DNA of 64,000 bases from contig JANVCC010000047.1 in NCBI GenBank assembly GCA_025345505.1, positions 6,685,373 to 6,749,372 of the forward strand, given 5' to 3'. The notes beneath the pieces are model-generated. The model saw only the letters and a list, made by a program, of their open reading frames with translations. It had not been told where the DNA came from and ran no database searches. Both the position numbers and the translations under genes were made by a program. This DNA is from Todiramphus chloris collaris. Taxonomy: Eukaryota > Chordata > Aves > Coraciiformes > Alcedinidae. Below, piece after piece: positions 62,793-64,000 of this stretch; position 1 is the stretch's first letter, and each line of letters starts with the position of its first letter.

Positions 62793-63387
62793 CACTGCTG
62801 GAGACAGAGTCTCATCTAGGGTAAAATCACAGTCCCTGGAGATACATAAAGATACATAAACTTGAGATCTGGCTCACAATATATGAAGTCTGAAATGTTT
62901 GCAGCACCAACAGTACACTCTGCAAAGGCTTCCATGGAGACTTACGGGAGACTCTCTAGCACTTCTTGAGTAGAAATAAAATCAAACGTTTTGTGATTGG
63001 TTTGTTGTTCTTTTTTTTTTTCTTGGTAGCCTTTTAATCTCCAGTAACCTCTAGCACTATCAATATACATACATTAAGTTCTATAACCTTTGTTCCAGAC
63101 ACATGAAAGATATATTACAGACCTTCCTCTGTGACAGATAAATTTCCCTGAAAGAGTCTTGGAAATGATGCACAATTATTGTTGTGCTCCAGCTGCAGGG
63201 AGGGGTAAGGAGGAGTGAAAACTACAAAATTCAGCATATGGCCACGCTCAGGAAATTAACAGTTTCTGCTGGGATTTATCTAATCATTTGTCTATTTACA
63301 GCTGACAGCTTCCCAGTTGTCCCTCAGGCCCCTCCAGTTAAAGACAAACACAGCTCACTCCAACACCAACCAAGAGAACTCCATTGT
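62793..63387. other. Intronic sequence without gene
   Basis: Unique sequence with a 10-bp direct duplication (GATACATAAA twice, 62841-62860). Nothing else is recognised. Confidence 0.55.
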
Positions 63388-63470
63388 AGGCAAACCTGCT
63401 TTAGCAAGGGGGTCGAGGGAGATGATCTCCAGAGGTCCCTTCCAACCCCCACCAGGCTGTGAGTCTGTGA
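63388..63470 (+). mobile_element. CR1 LINE 3' tip
   Basis: CAAACCTGCTTTAGCAAGGG, GATGATCTCCAGAGGTCCC, TTCCAACCCCCACCAGG and TGTGAGTCTGTGA. Confidence 0.88.
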
Positions 63471-64000
63471 AAAACCAGAAGGAACAAGCCCACAGATAAA
63501 CAACTCTGGCAACGCTGGGGTTTTAATTTTCAGAAGGTTTTTGTAAGTTTCCTTGGGAAAGGAAAATCAAGTTTGGGAATTCTCCTGATAACTCAGGGGC
63601 CGATGGGCTGATCCCAGCTGTTTTGGGAGAGGAGCAGAACTAAGACCTCATTCATCCAGATCACTAAGGAGAGCACACAGACCATGTTCTCATTCCCCTC
63701 AGAAGAGGCAAGTGTGAGCTTGTGGCTTTCCAGGTATCAGGACATGCCCACTGGAAGACAACTGAGACCCAGAGTCCCAGGAAACCAGTCTAGATTATCT
63801 TACTGCTCTCAGAAATGCTTGTAGCCTGAAAAAGTCGTGAGAAGGGCTGGAACACTTACCACAGATGATAAAGACAAAGTGAAGGCCTGAAGACATTGCT
63901 GACATGGGGAGAAGTTTGAAATGATGTAGAATAAAGTGCTTTACCAAGGAGCTGCCAGTATCAGCTGTGTCCCAAGATCAGAAAGTTTGTAAGGTGGGAC
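63471..64000. other. Intronic sequence without gene
   Basis: Unique sequence up to the window edge. Nothing is recognised. Confidence 0.55.

Overview
The window looks like a piece of bird nuclear genome, seen here as intron sequence of one large gene. Two observations support this. The interspersed repeats are almost all CR1 non-LTR retrotransposon fragments: about 29 pieces, roughly 9 kb or 14% of the window by my estimate. Many still carry the typical avian 3' end, a GGTCCCTTCCAACCC-type block followed by ATTCTATG-like repeats. There are also avian-type ERV LTRs. I see no bacterial gene organisation, no rRNA, no CRISPR array and no credible tRNA.

The only protein-coding sequence I can defend is two short exons on the minus strand, at 53587-53811 (75 codons) and 51801-51959 (53 codons). 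Both have canonical AG/GT borders, both are phase 0, and they join without a frame break into one continuous coiled coil of the MTCL/SOGA family (microtubule crosslinking factors). From remembered family sequences I place it closest to MTCL1, with MTCL3/SOGA3 as the alternative. The gene runs from high to low coordinates. About 10.2 kb of upstream intron lies at 53812-64000, a 1.6-kb intron separates the exons, and at least 51.8 kb of downstream intron fills 1-51800.

Layout of the introns. 1-7.6 kb: mostly unique sequence, simple repeats and one older CR1. 7.6-13 kb: two solo LTRs with perfect 5-bp target duplications (7638-8129 plus; 12230-12981 minus). 13-26.2 kb: dense CR1. 26-38 kb: mainly unique AT-rich intron with few CR1 pieces. 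38-42.5 kb: a long CR1 fragment retaining an ORF2 C-terminal remnant, plus a second, older copy of the minus-strand LTR. 44.8 kb: a 59-bp tandem repeat. 46-54.6 kb: young CR1 copies around the two exons. 54.6-64 kb: unique sequence with small CR1 pieces.

One CR1 subfamily dominates (about 11-13 copies on both strands). Parts of its copies look nearly identical, which suggests recent activity. Inverted copies flank the two exons. I found no evidence of a novel multi-gene system. The most useful leads are the MTCL-family exons, the LTRs with target duplications (one in sense with the host gene), the young CR1 subfamily and several short tandem duplications with a 20-21 bp unit.
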